From Streptomyces sp. Ag109_O5-1 (GTDB lineage Bacteria > Actinomycetota > Actinomycetes > Streptomycetales > Streptomycetaceae), in assembly GCF_003814875.1 (NCBI RefSeq), contig NZ_RKQF01000001.1, positions 11,532,001 to 11,596,000 on the forward strand: DNA of 64,000 bases, given 5' to 3'. Shown here piece after piece: positions 51,441 to 60,692 of the stretch. Made by a program: the position numbers and the translations under genes. The notes under the pieces are model-generated. The model was given only the letters and a program-made list of their open reading frames with translations, had not been told where the DNA came from and ran no database searches. Within the stretch, counting starts at the first letter, position 1, and each line of letters begins with the position of its first letter.

Positions 51441-54400
51441 ATGCGATATTCATGGCGACGGTCTCTGCGCCCCCTCGCCGTCCGCATGGACGGGGAGCCT
51501 GACCCACTCGACGACCGTCTTGAAGCCGACGGTGCGCTGGGTCTGGACGAGCTTCGGGACGTGCCGGTCGTCGTGATGCTGGGGGAGCGCGGCGCAGGCA
51601 AGTCTGTGGCCCTGGAACAGGAACACGCCTTGCTCCGCGAGGAGGGCATGCAAGCTGAGCCTTTCTTGCATCTGGGCCGGGACGTCTTCGACCTGATGTC
51701 TGCGAGTACCGCCTTCGGCCAGCGCTTGCATCAGTCGCAAGGGCAGGTGCGGCATGTGCTGCTGGACGGGCTGGACGAGGGCATGAGTGATGTACCCGGT
51801 CTCGACAAAGTCCTCCTGCACCAGCTGCGGGTCATGGAACCGTGGCACCGTGAGGGTCTGCGGCTGCGTATCACCTGCCGTACCAGCCGTTGGTCCGACG
51901 TGCTGGAGGGCGGACTGCGGGAGCTGTGGCCCCAGCCCGGCCAGGTGGCGATGATGACGCTCATACCGCTCAACCAACACGACATGCGACATGCGGCCGA
52001 GCAACGGGGCCTGGACGCGCCCGCCTTCGTTAAGAAGATCACCGGCCGCAGCCTGCAGGCCTTGGCCCAGCAGCCGGTCACCCTCCAACCTCTGCTGGAG
52101 GCCCAGGCGCGAGGGGAAAAGCTCCCCGAAACAGTAGCCGAGGCCTACGACCAGGCATGCCGGAGCCTGTGCACGGAGACCTGGTCCCAGGACTTTGCCC
52201 GGCGTCAGACACGGCCTGCGGCGGATCACCTGCTGGATGTGGCTCGCTGGGCTGCTGCTGCCCTCCAGTTCAGCCGTAGCCCGGCCCTGACGGACGGCGA
52301 GCCGGAGACAGGGGAGGAACTGCATCTCGACAGCCTGTCCGGCCCAGGCGTTCCCGGCCTCGTCCCCGAACCGGCGTGCCACCGCCACGAACTGCTGCAC
52401 CTGACCGAGTCCGCCCTGCTGGCACCCGTGGGCCGACGCCGCTGGGTTTTCGCCCACCGTGGCTACCAGGAACACCTGGCGGCACAGTACCTCCATGCCC
52501 GGATCGCTCCCGCCGTGCGCTCCCAGCTGCTGTGGACGGGCAGCGGCCTTGCCCGCCATGTACTGCCGGAGCACCGGGAGATCGCCGCCCGTCTCGCGGT
52601 CACCGATCCGGATTTCTTCGAGGACCTGCTCGCCCATGAGCCCTTGGTCCTGCTGCTCGCCGACCTTCCCGTCCTGCCGGCCGCACAGCGCCAGCGGGTC
52701 GCCCAGGCTCTCCTCGACGCGGTCCTTAGCGACGGCTTTGAGCGTCTCGACTACGCGCTGCTGCGGAAACTGGACCATCCCGCCCTTGCCGAACAGCTCA
52801 GGCCCTTCCTCACACCGGTGACGCACTCCGATCAGCTGTACCTGGCTTTGTGGATCGCCACGCAGTGCCACCCGGCCGGTCTGGCACCCGACCTGCTCTC
52901 GGTGGCGCAGGACACCGCGTTGCCCGTGCGGTTGCGGTCTTTCGCCCTGCACGCGCTAGAGGAGTACGCGAAGGACGACGGGACGGTCGCACGACTGCGC
53001 CTGCTGGCCACCGACGCGAAACCAGACGTCGTCGAGGCGGCGTTGGAGCAGCTATGGCCTCAGCATCTGACGATCACCGAGTACGCCGACCTGCTGCCCG
53101 TCCGGCAGATGGTGACCTACAAGCTGCGGTACACGCACATCCAGATACTCACCGACTACAACCTCAAAGAGGCTCTTACCTGGGCGGTTACGACCCTCAA
53201 CGAACGCCGCCCCAAAGCACTGATCGCTCTAGTCTTGGTGGCCCAGGGCATTCGCTTCCTGGGTCAGGCACAAACACGGAGCCCGAGCCCGGATTTCCGA
53301 GAGGTGCTGGCGGGCCAGGCGCTGGCCGCCGTGGCGGCACAGCCCGAGCTGTCCTACCCCGTCGAAGCCCGCACCCCTTTCGAGTACCTGCACGACTCTT
53401 TGGACAGCGCCCCCGCGCTGCGCCGCCGACTCGCCGAGCACGTCCTGCGCCACAGCAGTTCGGACCGCGTCCTGCATCTCCTCCTCACCAACCCTGACGT
53501 GGGTCTGTTTCCGTCCGAGGACCTGCGGTACTGGGCGGAGCGGTGGCCGGATCTCCCGCCCAAGGTGCGGCGCACCGCCCAGCCGCTCTTCAGCAGCCGC
53601 CCCCGGCCCGAGGACGAGCCGCTGAAAGAAGCCGTCGAGACAGCCCGGCAGGCAGACGAAGAGCTCCGGGAAGCCACCGCCTGGTGGGACGCCCCGCCTC
53701 CTGAGTGGCAATTGCGAAGGCAGAAAGAGGAAGAAGAACGGCGACGTGGCAACACCTTCGACGAGGGCCGGTTCATCGCCGCCCTCGATGCGGTACAAGC
53801 GGCCGGGCCGGACACCGTGCGCGCGGCCTGGCTCGCCGTACTCCTCGATCACCTCCAGCGGACGTGCGACGGCCGGCCGGTTGAAGAGGCCGCACCGCTG
53901 GGCATGGTCGCCGCAGCACCGACACGCCCGCTCGCGGACAGCACCCTGAGTAAGAAGCTGACCACGGCCGCCCGACACGTTCTGGCGACAGCACCCGCGC
54001 ACACAGCGCATCGCGTGACTGCCTGGGGTACCGAGTGGGGCCATGTCCCGGAACTGTCCGCGGCCGCGTTCCTGCCAGCTGGCGAATGGGAGGCGGCAGC
54101 GGGCACGGACACTGACCGGTGGGCGGGCTGGGCACTGGCCCTGGCTACCATGCAGACCCTTGAACAGGACCGGGCCCTGCACAGCAAGCTGTTCGAACAA
54201 TCCGCCCGCCACGCGGGAGCCGCGTTCACGGCCGTGCTCAGGGTGTGCCTGGAGCGTTTGGAGACTCACCGGGTCGCCGAGCTGGTTCAGTTCCTGCACG
54301 TACACCAAGCGCACGATGCCATCGGCCTCGTGCGGGACTGGGCGACGGCGCCCGGCCGCGTAGACGCAGCCTGGGGCGCCGTGGTGGTCACACTCTTCAG

Positions 54401-55571
54401 CCTCGGTGACGCCGCCGCCCTGAGCCTGCTGAAGAACACCGTGGCGGCTGATCCGTCCCCTGAGACACCCACGGCAGACCCGCAACGGTGGATCACCGCG
54501 GCCTACACCCTTCTGCCCCGGGCGGACCTGCACGAGCACTGGCCCTACATCCGCCGGGCATTCGACGATCCCCAGCTCTTTCACGCCCTGACCGACCGCA
54601 TCGCCTCCCTCGGCACCGGCCACTGGCCCGCAGGCGTGGAAGGACTCGACGAAGCAGACCTCTGCGACCTGTACGAGCGCCTGTGTGCGAGAGAGGAACT
54701 CAGTCAGCCTCGGCCCGAGTACGAGCCGGGTGTCGCCTTCCAGATCACCAGACGGGACACCCTCCACGAACTCACCGATGCCCTGCCCCAGCTGATCGCT
54801 GGCAAAGGGACTACCCGGGCCGCCGGCCACCTCACCCGACTCGCCGCGTCAACCTCCCGCAATCCTGCCCGGCTAGGACGCCTGGCGCGTCGCGCTGCCC
54901 GCCAGGCAGCCCGACGCCACAGCCGCCCGCTGCCCGTGCACGAGTTGAGGAAACTCGCAGCTGATCACAGCCTGCGCGTGGTCGCCGACGAGGCACACCT
55001 CCTCGACGTCGTCATGGAGGCCTTGGACCGGGTTCAGCAGGCGCTGTCCGGCCCCAACGGAATGGCCATCCTGTTGTGGAACCGCGCTGCCGCAGCAGGC
55101 GATGCCGCAATGTGGCCGATGTGGGAGGAGGACTTCAGTGATCTCGTCATGGGCCTGCTGAAGATCCAACTCGGCGGGCAGCACGTCATCCTCAACCGTG
55201 AAGTCCAAATCGACCGCCCCGGCACCGGAGGAGGACGCACCGACATTCACATCCAGGCAGCAGACCCCTCTCACCACACCGAGCCCTTCACCGTGATCAT
55301 CGAATCCAAGGGCTGCTGGAACAAGGACCTGCCTACGGCACTCTCCGAGCAGTTGGTAGACCGCTACCTGCGCCGACCCCGTACCGCAGGGATCTTCCTG
55401 GTCGGCTTCTTCGACTGCGATCAGTGGAGCTCATTGGCACGGCGGCGCTGCTCACCCCGCCACACTCGCCAGGAGATCATGCACGAGCAAAAGCAACTGG
55501 CCGCCCGGCATGACGCCACGGTCCGCGCCAGAGTTCTCGACTGCAGGCCCCCCGGCGCCCAGACAGATTGA
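51441..55571 (+). CDS. NACHT-type STAND NTPase with C-terminal PD-(D/E)XK-like nuclease domain
   Basis: 1376 residues. N-terminal P-loop NTPase: Walker A GERGAGKS at 48-55, Walker B VLLDGLDEG at 106-114 with the extra acidic residue typical of NACHT, then ITCRTSRWSD as the sensor strand. There is almost nothing before Walker A, so no N-terminal effector. The middle (about 350-1150) is a long helical repeat-like region with HEAT/armadillo character, probably the sensor. The C-terminus (about 1215-1345) fits a restriction-endonuclease fold: REVQIDRPGTGGGRTDIHIQ, then FTVIIESKGCW, giving D...E-x-K. The architecture suggests an anti-phage STAND protein that cuts nucleic acid on activation. The nuclease is C-terminal, unlike the N-terminal nuclease of well-known Avs proteins. 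It is intact among IS relics, without a partner gene. Confidence 0.8.
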   Translation: MRYSWRRSLRPLAVRMDGEPDPLDDRLEADGALGLDELRDVPVVVMLGERGAGKSVALEQEHALLREEGMQAEPFLHLGRDVFDLMSASTAFGQRLHQSQGQVRHVLLDGLDEGMSDVPGLDKVLLHQLRVMEPWHREGLRLRITCRTSRWSDVLEGGLRELWPQPGQVAMMTLIPLNQHDMRHAAEQRGLDAPAFVKKITGRSLQALAQQPVTLQPLLEAQARGEKLPETVAEAYDQACRSLCTETWSQDFARRQTRPAADHLLDVARWAAAALQFSRSPALTDGEPETGEELHLDSLSGPGVPGLVPEPACHRHELLHLTESALLAPVGRRRWVFAHRGYQEHLAAQYLHARIAPAVRSQLLWTGSGLARHVLPEHREIAARLAVTDPDFFEDLLAHEPLVLLLADLPVLPAAQRQRVAQALLDAVLSDGFERLDYALLRKLDHPALAEQLRPFLTPVTHSDQLYLALWIATQCHPAGLAPDLLSVAQDTALPVRLRSFALHALEEYAKDDGTVARLRLLATDAKPDVVEAALEQLWPQHLTITEYADLLPVRQMVTYKLRYTHIQILTDYNLKEALTWAVTTLNERRPKALIALVLVAQGIRFLGQAQTRSPSPDFREVLAGQALAAVAAQPELSYPVEARTPFEYLHDSLDSAPALRRRLAEHVLRHSSSDRVLHLLLTNPDVGLFPSEDLRYWAERWPDLPPKVRRTAQPLFSSRPRPEDEPLKEAVETARQADEELREATAWWDAPPPEWQLRRQKEEEERRRGNTFDEGRFIAALDAVQAAGPDTVRAAWLAVLLDHLQRTCDGRPVEEAAPLGMVAAAPTRPLADSTLSKKLTTAARHVLATAPAHTAHRVTAWGTEWGHVPELSAAAFLPAGEWEAAAGTDTDRWAGWALALATMQTLEQDRALHSKLFEQSARHAGAAFTAVLRVCLERLETHRVAELVQFLHVHQAHDAIGLVRDWATAPGRVDAAWGAVVVTLFSLGDAAALSLLKNTVAADPSPETPTADPQRWITAAYTLLPRADLHEHWPYIRRAFDDPQLFHALTDRIASLGTGHWPAGVEGLDEADLCDLYERLCAREELSQPRPEYEPGVAFQITRRDTLHELTDALPQLIAGKGTTRAAGHLTRLAASTSRNPARLGRLARRAARQAARRHSRPLPVHELRKLAADHSLRVVADEAHLLDVVMEALDRVQQALSGPNGMAILLWNRAAAAGDAAMWPMWEEDFSDLVMGLLKIQLGGQHVILNREVQIDRPGTGGGRTDIHIQAADPSHHTEPFTVIIESKGCWNKDLPTALSEQLVDRYLRRPRTAGIFLVGFFDCDQWSSLARRRCSPRHTRQEIMHEQKQLAARHDATVRARVLDCRPPGAQTD

Positions 55572-55889
55572 CAGGACAGACCGCACGGCCAGTGGACCGG
55601 CACTGATCCCCTCTTGACGGGCTCGGCCGCGCCGTGGCGTCGCGCTCCTTCGGCGGCCGTCAGCTTCTCCCTGCTGTGGGCCGCGACAAGGAGAAGCTCG
55701 GCGTACGTGTCGTTCCGTTGCCCCGGGAGATCTCGGTGCCTTGGGAACGGGGCGTTGGTGGTCTGACTCGTGCGCCTCCGCAGCAGGGGCTCGTACGAGC
55801 AGAGCGGCCAGGACACCCCACCGCTGCCGTACTGGCGCGTACGCACAAGAGCCTGTTCCCACGGCCCGGTCCGGCCTACTGCACCCTGA
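55572..55889. other. Segment between the NACHT gene and the integrase relic
   Basis: No gene can be supported. Frames here are shadows, and no hairpin stands out. Confidence 0.4.
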
Positions 55890-56715
55890 CTTGAACGCTG
55901 TACAGCGTGGTTGCCGCCCCGGAAATCTGTCCCTGTCCGGGGCCCTGCAGTTGCAGGACGACCTCGCACCGGTTCCCGCCTACGACCACTACGAACGCAC
56001 CTGGCTGCCGCCCTCACCCCTGCTGTTCCAGCGGCATAGAGGCGGGGAGAACCGGGCGATCAGCTCCGGCGCCATCCGCACGTTGCTGACAACCGCGCTC
56101 GCGCACACCGGGCTGACCGACTCGGTCACCGGCGGCCCTCTGCACTTCACTCCGTACGATTTCCGCAGGCTGTTCATCACCGACGCTGTCCTGAGCGGTC
56201 TGCCGCCGCACATCGCCCAGGTCATCGCCGGGCACCAGGACATCAACGTCACTCTCGGCTACAAGGCGGTCTATCCGGACGAGGCCGTCCAGGCTCATCT
56301 GGCCTTCCTTGCCCGAAGGCGAGCTATGCGACCCAGCGACGAGTACCGCGTCCCCACCGACGAGGAGTGGACCGAGTTCCTCGGCCACTTCGAACGCCGC
56401 AAGGTCTCCACCGGAACTTGCGGACGCTCTTTCGGAACCCCCTGCATCCACGAACACGCCTGCGTGCGCTGCCCAATGCTCTGGCCCGACCCCACCCAAC
56501 GCGACCGGATGGTCGAGATCCGCGACAACCTCATCGCCCGCATTGCCGAGGCCGAGCGCGAAGGCTGGCTCGGAGAAGTCGAGGGACTGCGGGTCAGCCT
56601 CGCCGGGGCTGAAGACAAACTCGCCCAGCTCGACCGCCGCCGCGGCAACCACATCGTTGTCGACCTCGGCATCCCCACTCCGCGCAAGGCAGCGGTCGAC
56701 CCAACAGGCCAATGA
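55890..56715 (+). pseudogene. Tyrosine recombinase/integrase, C-terminal remnant
   Basis: The end of the catalytic domain is present: NRAISSGAIRTLLTTALAHT, then FTPYDFRRLFITDAVLSGLP with Arg, then GHQDINVTLGYKAVYP with the nucleophilic Tyr. A cysteine-bearing zinc-like tail follows (STGTCGRSFGTPCIHEHACV), and the protein ends at GIPTPRKAAVDPTGQ. These features match large actinobacterial integrases. The SAM-like arm, the first Arg and most of the N-terminus are missing before about 55890. It may mark the edge of the element that brought in the NACHT gene. Confidence 0.72.
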
Positions 56716-57109
56716 CCCCGTGTTGATCGAGCTCAGGGAGCGTCAGTTCACCTGGGACCGGCCGCGACCCGCACGGGGCGTTGCCGCCCGGGTCCACTGG
56801 ACAAGGCGGTCAAGGACCGCCAACACGACTTCTTGGCGCTGAGACGGAAGAAAGGGCCACGTCAGCCATGCCGGCGCGGACAACAACACAACCGCCAGAA
56901 GAGGAAGCAGGAACAAGGCAACGAGAAACGGGCGCGACAGCCACACGGGCATGCGTCAACCTCCAGGACTCTCCCCGGAAAGGGAACCGTGCTGGATGGC
57001 GACGCAAACTGGGCATCCCAGGCGCAGACGCGCATGGAATCTCCGGCCAGAGCCGACATCCAGATACCGCTCGGACCATACCCTCAACATCAGCTGCACA
57101 ACCGCGAGT

Positions 57110-57420
57110 TCAGAGAATCCGGCCCACGAGCGGAACGCCACCCAGCGGTCGGACTCGCGTCGGTCTCGGAAGCCGAGGACCCGGGAGACTGCTGACCGCA
57201 GGTTGTCATAGCGGACCTTCCCGGTCGGCACTCCGCCCAGCACGTGGAAGGCGTGCAGGTGGCCTTCCAAGAATGCCTCAAGCCCGCACGAGGCCGAGAT
57301 GCGGTGGACGGCCTTGCCCGAGTAGGACAGGCGGAAGGTGTAGGTAGCTCTCGATCTCCACGACGCCGCCGGCCACTTGGGCATCAAGTCCGCCACGCTC
57401 GAGCGCTTCGAACAGGCAGC
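57110..57420 (-). pseudogene. IS21-family IstA fragment
   Basis: Minus strand. GLDAQVAGGVVEIESYLHL (about 57415-57360) and then, after a frame change near 57340, FRLSYSGKAVHRISAS, FLEGHLHAFHVLGGVPTGKV, RYDNLRSAVSRVLGF and RWVAFRSWAGF. These are the rve-domain blocks of IS21 IstA. Both ends and the IstB gene are absent. Confidence 0.75.
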
Positions 57421-57663
57421 GGGCCAGCTCCCCGGACGCCCGGTCTCCCTCGGCTACCTCCAACTCCTCACCCTGACTTGCACCCAGACGGGCCGCACCG
57501 CTCCCGCCTGCATCCCGCAGGCCGTCTCCGAGCCGGTGATCTCACTGCCGACCACCCTGTAAGACACCACCGTGCCCCACCCCTGGTCGGGCACTTCGCA
57601 GCAGACCGGCTGTACCGCAGACCCAGGTGCACCGGCACCCGAACCGACCAGCGGAGGTCTTCC
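57421..57663. other. Short non-coding segment before the nucleotidyltransferase gene
   Basis: No gene is supported apart from a plus-strand open stretch ending at 57562 (EPVISLPTTL) of unknown origin. A GGAGG site at 57652-57656 belongs to the next gene. Confidence 0.4.
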
Positions 57664-58524
57664 GTGAAACGCGAGCGCGCCACCACACTCCTGAACGACA
57701 TGCTCGACCGGCTGGAGGTGGGAGGCTGGCCGCTGGACCTCGTCGACGAGATCCTCGTCTTCGGCTCCTACGCACGCGGCGCACTGAACCCCTCGGACGT
57801 CGACATGGTCGTGGAGCACCGCAGGGACGACCGTCTCGTCTCCGAGTTTGTCCACGCCCTGTCCTACGGTCGTGACCCTTCCGCCTCGATGAAGCGCGCC
57901 CTGAAGGGCAACAGCCGCGGCCTGCAGATCCACTTCGGCGAACGCAAGATCCTCGAAGCGGAAGGATTCGAACTGACCCCGCTGTGGACGCGGGGCGAAC
58001 CCGTCGACGCCGCCCGCGCCCGCCTCGCCGCCATCACCCCCGACCCCGCGGCAGGCCGGGCCCCACGCGACCACATGATCGAAGCCTTCGACGGCATCGA
58101 CCGCTGGGTCCCGCGCCCGGTCCGCATCACCCTCACCGACCTCGTCGACCGCAAAGCCGTCACCATCCGCCAACTCCAGCTCCCCGACGCCGAACCAGCC
58201 CATCCCGCAGCCCTCGAAGCCCTCACCCGCTGGAGCGAGACCAGCCCGCTGCGCCGCGCCGCGGCAGCCGTCCTCGCCCACCTCGAAGCCACCTCCCGCC
58301 CCCTCGACTCCGTCTACCTCCACGGGGAACCGGTCATCGGCAGCCGCTACAGCAACACCACTTGGCAGACCGGCATTGGATTCGGCTGGAGCCATTACCG
58401 CGGCATCTCCCACCACCTGCAGGAGGGCACCGACTGGTTCGAGGTCGTCCGCCCCACCCCGACCCAGCCCCTGCACACCCTCCACATCACCGCCCAGGAC
58501 CGCTCCGCCCTACCCTGCCTGTGA
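57664..58524 (+). CDS. MNT-type nucleotidyltransferase-domain protein
   Basis: 286 residues, GTG start with GGAGG 7-12 bp upstream. The pol-beta nucleotidyltransferase signature is complete: FGSYARGALNPSDVDMVVE at about residues 36-54 (GS and DxD). The rest is a helical domain with no clear HEPN motif and the C-terminal segment GIGFGWSHYRGISHHL. Minimal nucleotidyltransferases often neutralise HEPN toxins or act as toxins themselves, but no HEPN gene lies next to it. A neat terminator follows. The function cannot be assigned. Confidence 0.8.
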   Translation: MKRERATTLLNDMLDRLEVGGWPLDLVDEILVFGSYARGALNPSDVDMVVEHRRDDRLVSEFVHALSYGRDPSASMKRALKGNSRGLQIHFGERKILEAEGFELTPLWTRGEPVDAARARLAAITPDPAAGRAPRDHMIEAFDGIDRWVPRPVRITLTDLVDRKAVTIRQLQLPDAEPAHPAALEALTRWSETSPLRRAAAAVLAHLEATSRPLDSVYLHGEPVIGSRYSNTTWQTGIGFGWSHYRGISHHLQEGTDWFEVVRPTPTQPLHTLHITAQDRSALPCL

Positions 58525-58563
58525 CGGACCGCCATGCCCGGGTGAGTCCCCGCCGGCCAACGC

Positions 58564-58587
58564 TGCCGTCCGGCAGACCGGACGGCA
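58564..58587 (+). terminator. Terminator of the nucleotidyltransferase gene
   Basis: TGCCGTCCGG (58564-58573) and CCGGACGGCA (58578-58587) form a perfect 10-bp stem with a 4-nt loop, 40 bp after the stop. Confidence 0.8.
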
Positions 58588-58827
58588 AGACTCGCGTCAG
58601 ATGCCCTGGGCGGCGCTGTGTTGGCGAACGCCTCACCATCGGATGCGCACCACGCTCTTGGTGCACGCGGTTATGGATCTCTTCAGGCAGACGTGTCGAT
58701 GTAGGCGCCCAGCCGCTGCCGCCAGACGGCGTCCTGTTCAGGCAGGACAGCGCTTCGCAGCCTGAGCTTCCGATCGGTGTCAGCTGCTTGGACTGGAGTC
58801 ATTCCCCGCTACGGGGAGGGGCTGGGT

Positions 58828-58944
58828 ATGGCACTCAACATCGAAATCACCTGGGACGAACCGGTCACGATTGGTCTGCTTGAGCAGTTCATGAATTGCA
58901 AGGTCGAGCAGGAGCTACGCTGTCTCGTGCGACGCGACGGCTAG
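58828..58944 (+). CDS. Small open reading frame of 38 residues
   Basis: ATG at 58828 with a GGGGAGGGG site 8-16 bp before it; TAG at 58942-58944. The peptide MALNIEITWDEPVTIGLLEQ... is acidic at its N-terminus with a basic C-terminal end (LVRRDG). Not recognised. It may be the start of a longer gene cut off by the IS5 relic that follows at once. Confidence 0.35.
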   Translation: MALNIEITWDEPVTIGLLEQFMNCKVEQELRCLVRRDG

Positions 58945-59049
58945 AGCCTTCGCACCACCCCGTGCCGCCTCCGACGGTCTTCCAACTGCAGCGTGCCCTC
59001 GGCGGTGGCCGCTGTGTATGGAATCCTTAGACGTAGTTTCTTTCGGTGC

Positions 59050-59312
59050 TGTTGGCTCGTTGAGCGGTTCGTGGCTGACCTGGTTGAGCGACTGGTTCCG
59101 CACGAACTGTGGGTGATTTTCCGGCGGGTGGTGTCGCTAACGGAGGTCAAGCGTCCGCAGGGCGGTGGCCGACGTCGGGCCGGTGACCGAGAGACGCTGG
59201 CCGCAATCATCTTCGTGGCCGCTACTGGCTGCACCTGGCGGCAACTACCACCGGTCTTCGGCCCTGCATGGCCCACCATCTACTGACGCTTTGCCCAATG
59301 GAGCCGGGCGCT
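59050..59312 (+). pseudogene. IS5-family transposase, N-terminal fragment
   Basis: Reads FVADLVERLVPHELWVIFRR, then LTEVKRPQGGGRRRAGDRE and AATGCTWRQLPPVFGPAWP as in IS5 transposases. A TGA at 59284-59286 interrupts the frame, where Arg is usual (TIY-stop-RFAQWSRA). Homology stops at about 59310, right beside the end of the DyP gene. The catalytic part is missing. Confidence 0.78.
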
Positions 59313-59316
59313 CGGG

Positions 59317-60648
59317 TCACTTGACGTCGGCCAGCCAGCGCAGCGCGCTGAGGCTCGGCAGGAAGAAGTACTCTCCGCCGCGGGTGATGACAAAACGCTC
59401 TACGCCGTGCAGGCGGCGCTGGATGGGGTGCTGCGGGATCGTGAAGGCGCCCGTGCCGTCGTTGTCGCCCGTGAGCAGGTCCTTCTCCCGGCCGAGGCCG
59501 GTGAAGTTGCCGTCGTCCAACCATTGCGACTTCACGAACTCGAACTGCCGCTCCAGTTGGGAGCCGATGAAGACGAAGACGATGCCACGGTCGGCTCCGT
59601 CGTCGTCCAGGACGCCGGCCGGCAGCGGCGGGCCGTAGTTGGTGCCCCGTCGAATCATGCGGTGCAGGCGGACGTCGCCGATGATCTCCGAGTCGCGGGG
59701 GTTGGCTCGTCTGGCGTGGGCGCTGTGGGGGCAGATCGCGCCCTGCGGATCGGACGCGTAGAGGAAGTCGTTGTTGCGCTGGTCGTCCGCTCCCAGGGCC
59801 GGGTCGTCGTGCTCGGGCGCCAGGATCAACGGAGCGCCGCTCTGCCAGCGGCCCACGATCTTGGCGGCGAGCAGCGACTCCTCTTCCGGGCTGTTGGAGT
59901 TGTCGTGGAGATACCGGCGGAAGGCCGCGACGCGCGTGTGCAGCTTCCGCCAGGCCACGAAGGTGCCGTTGCGGCCCAGCTCGGCCGGCTGCGGCATCGA
60001 CGGCAGGTTCCCTGTCTCGTCGCGATAGCCGAGCACGTATTCGCCTGCCTTGAGCGGGGAGCCGTCACCGGGCGGGCTCTCGGCGCCGCTGCCTTCGATC
60101 GTGGGGTTGCCGATACCGTCCTTGTAGCCGAAGCTGGTGCGCCCGGTGGACAGTTGGTAGAAGTCCTGCCGATGAACGGTCTGAAGGCCCGGAAGCTGCG
60201 CGTGGGCTTGGCGTGCGCGTTCAATAACGACCGCCAATGACTCCTGGTCGGTGGCCAGGAGGGACAGCATGACGTGTACCTGGCCGGTGCCGAAGGGCGG
60301 CTCCCAGCGTGCCGGCGCGCTCTCCCCGGTATCGCCGATGAGCTCGGCACGTGCCGCCATGCCCTGCCGGAACTCCGCGGGGAAGCTGTTCAGGGAGGCC
60401 GGTGGGACCTGGAGCGCCTCGAGGCCCCGACACGTCAGTCCGACGTTGAGGAGCGCGGGCAGGTCCGGTTGCCACCAGTTGGCAGCGGAGTCGACCAGCT
60501 CGGCCAGGCGTCCCATCAACTGACGGCCGGCACCTGGATCGTCCACACGCAGCAGGATGTAGGTGCCGACGTACGGTGACGGCCGGTTGCGCAGCACAAT
60601 GCCCTGGATCTCGTCCAGCTGCAGCGGTGGGGCTTCGGTCGCTGTCAT
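59317..60648 (-). CDS. DyP-type heme peroxidase
   Basis: 443 residues from ATG 60648 (GGAGGG upstream). The family signature is clear: SFGYKDGIGNPTIEG carries the distal GxxDG motif with its catalytic Asp, and the proximal heme His is likely in AICPHSAHARRANPRD. The distal Arg is in the VGRWQSGAPL or RLHRMIRRGTN region. Members oxidise dyes and phenolics with peroxide; no Tat signal is present, so it is probably cytosolic. It is last in a four-gene minus-strand unit, after TPR and DUF4331 genes. An IS5 relic ends only 5 bp from its stop. Confidence 0.9.
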   Translation of the reverse strand: MTATEAPPLQLDEIQGIVLRNRPSPYVGTYILLRVDDPGAGRQLMGRLAELVDSAANWWQPDLPALLNVGLTCRGLEALQVPPASLNSFPAEFRQGMAARAELIGDTGESAPARWEPPFGTGQVHVMLSLLATDQESLAVVIERARQAHAQLPGLQTVHRQDFYQLSTGRTSFGYKDGIGNPTIEGSGAESPPGDGSPLKAGEYVLGYRDETGNLPSMPQPAELGRNGTFVAWRKLHTRVAAFRRYLHDNSNSPEEESLLAAKIVGRWQSGAPLILAPEHDDPALGADDQRNNDFLYASDPQGAICPHSAHARRANPRDSEIIGDVRLHRMIRRGTNYGPPLPAGVLDDDGADRGIVFVFIGSQLERQFEFVKSQWLDDGNFTGLGREKDLLTGDNDGTGAFTIPQHPIQRRLHGVERFVITRGGEYFFLPSLSALRWLADVK

Positions 60649-60692
60649 GTCGTCCCTCCGGAAGGGTGCCGGATGATTTGTACCAATTTCCC

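Noticed and set aside
51441..55571. Calling the large NTPase a known Avs type
   Set aside because: The effector is C-terminal and the sensor repeats are not recognisable as those of described Avs families, so only the general STAND class is claimed.
55741..55890. N-terminal part of the integrase frame from 55741
   Set aside because: The first 50 residues are Arg/Ala-rich shadow sequence with no integrase similarity.
57377..57562. Plus-strand frame ending EPVISLPTTL
   Set aside because: It overlaps the antisense IstA relic and has no recognisable motif or ribosome site.
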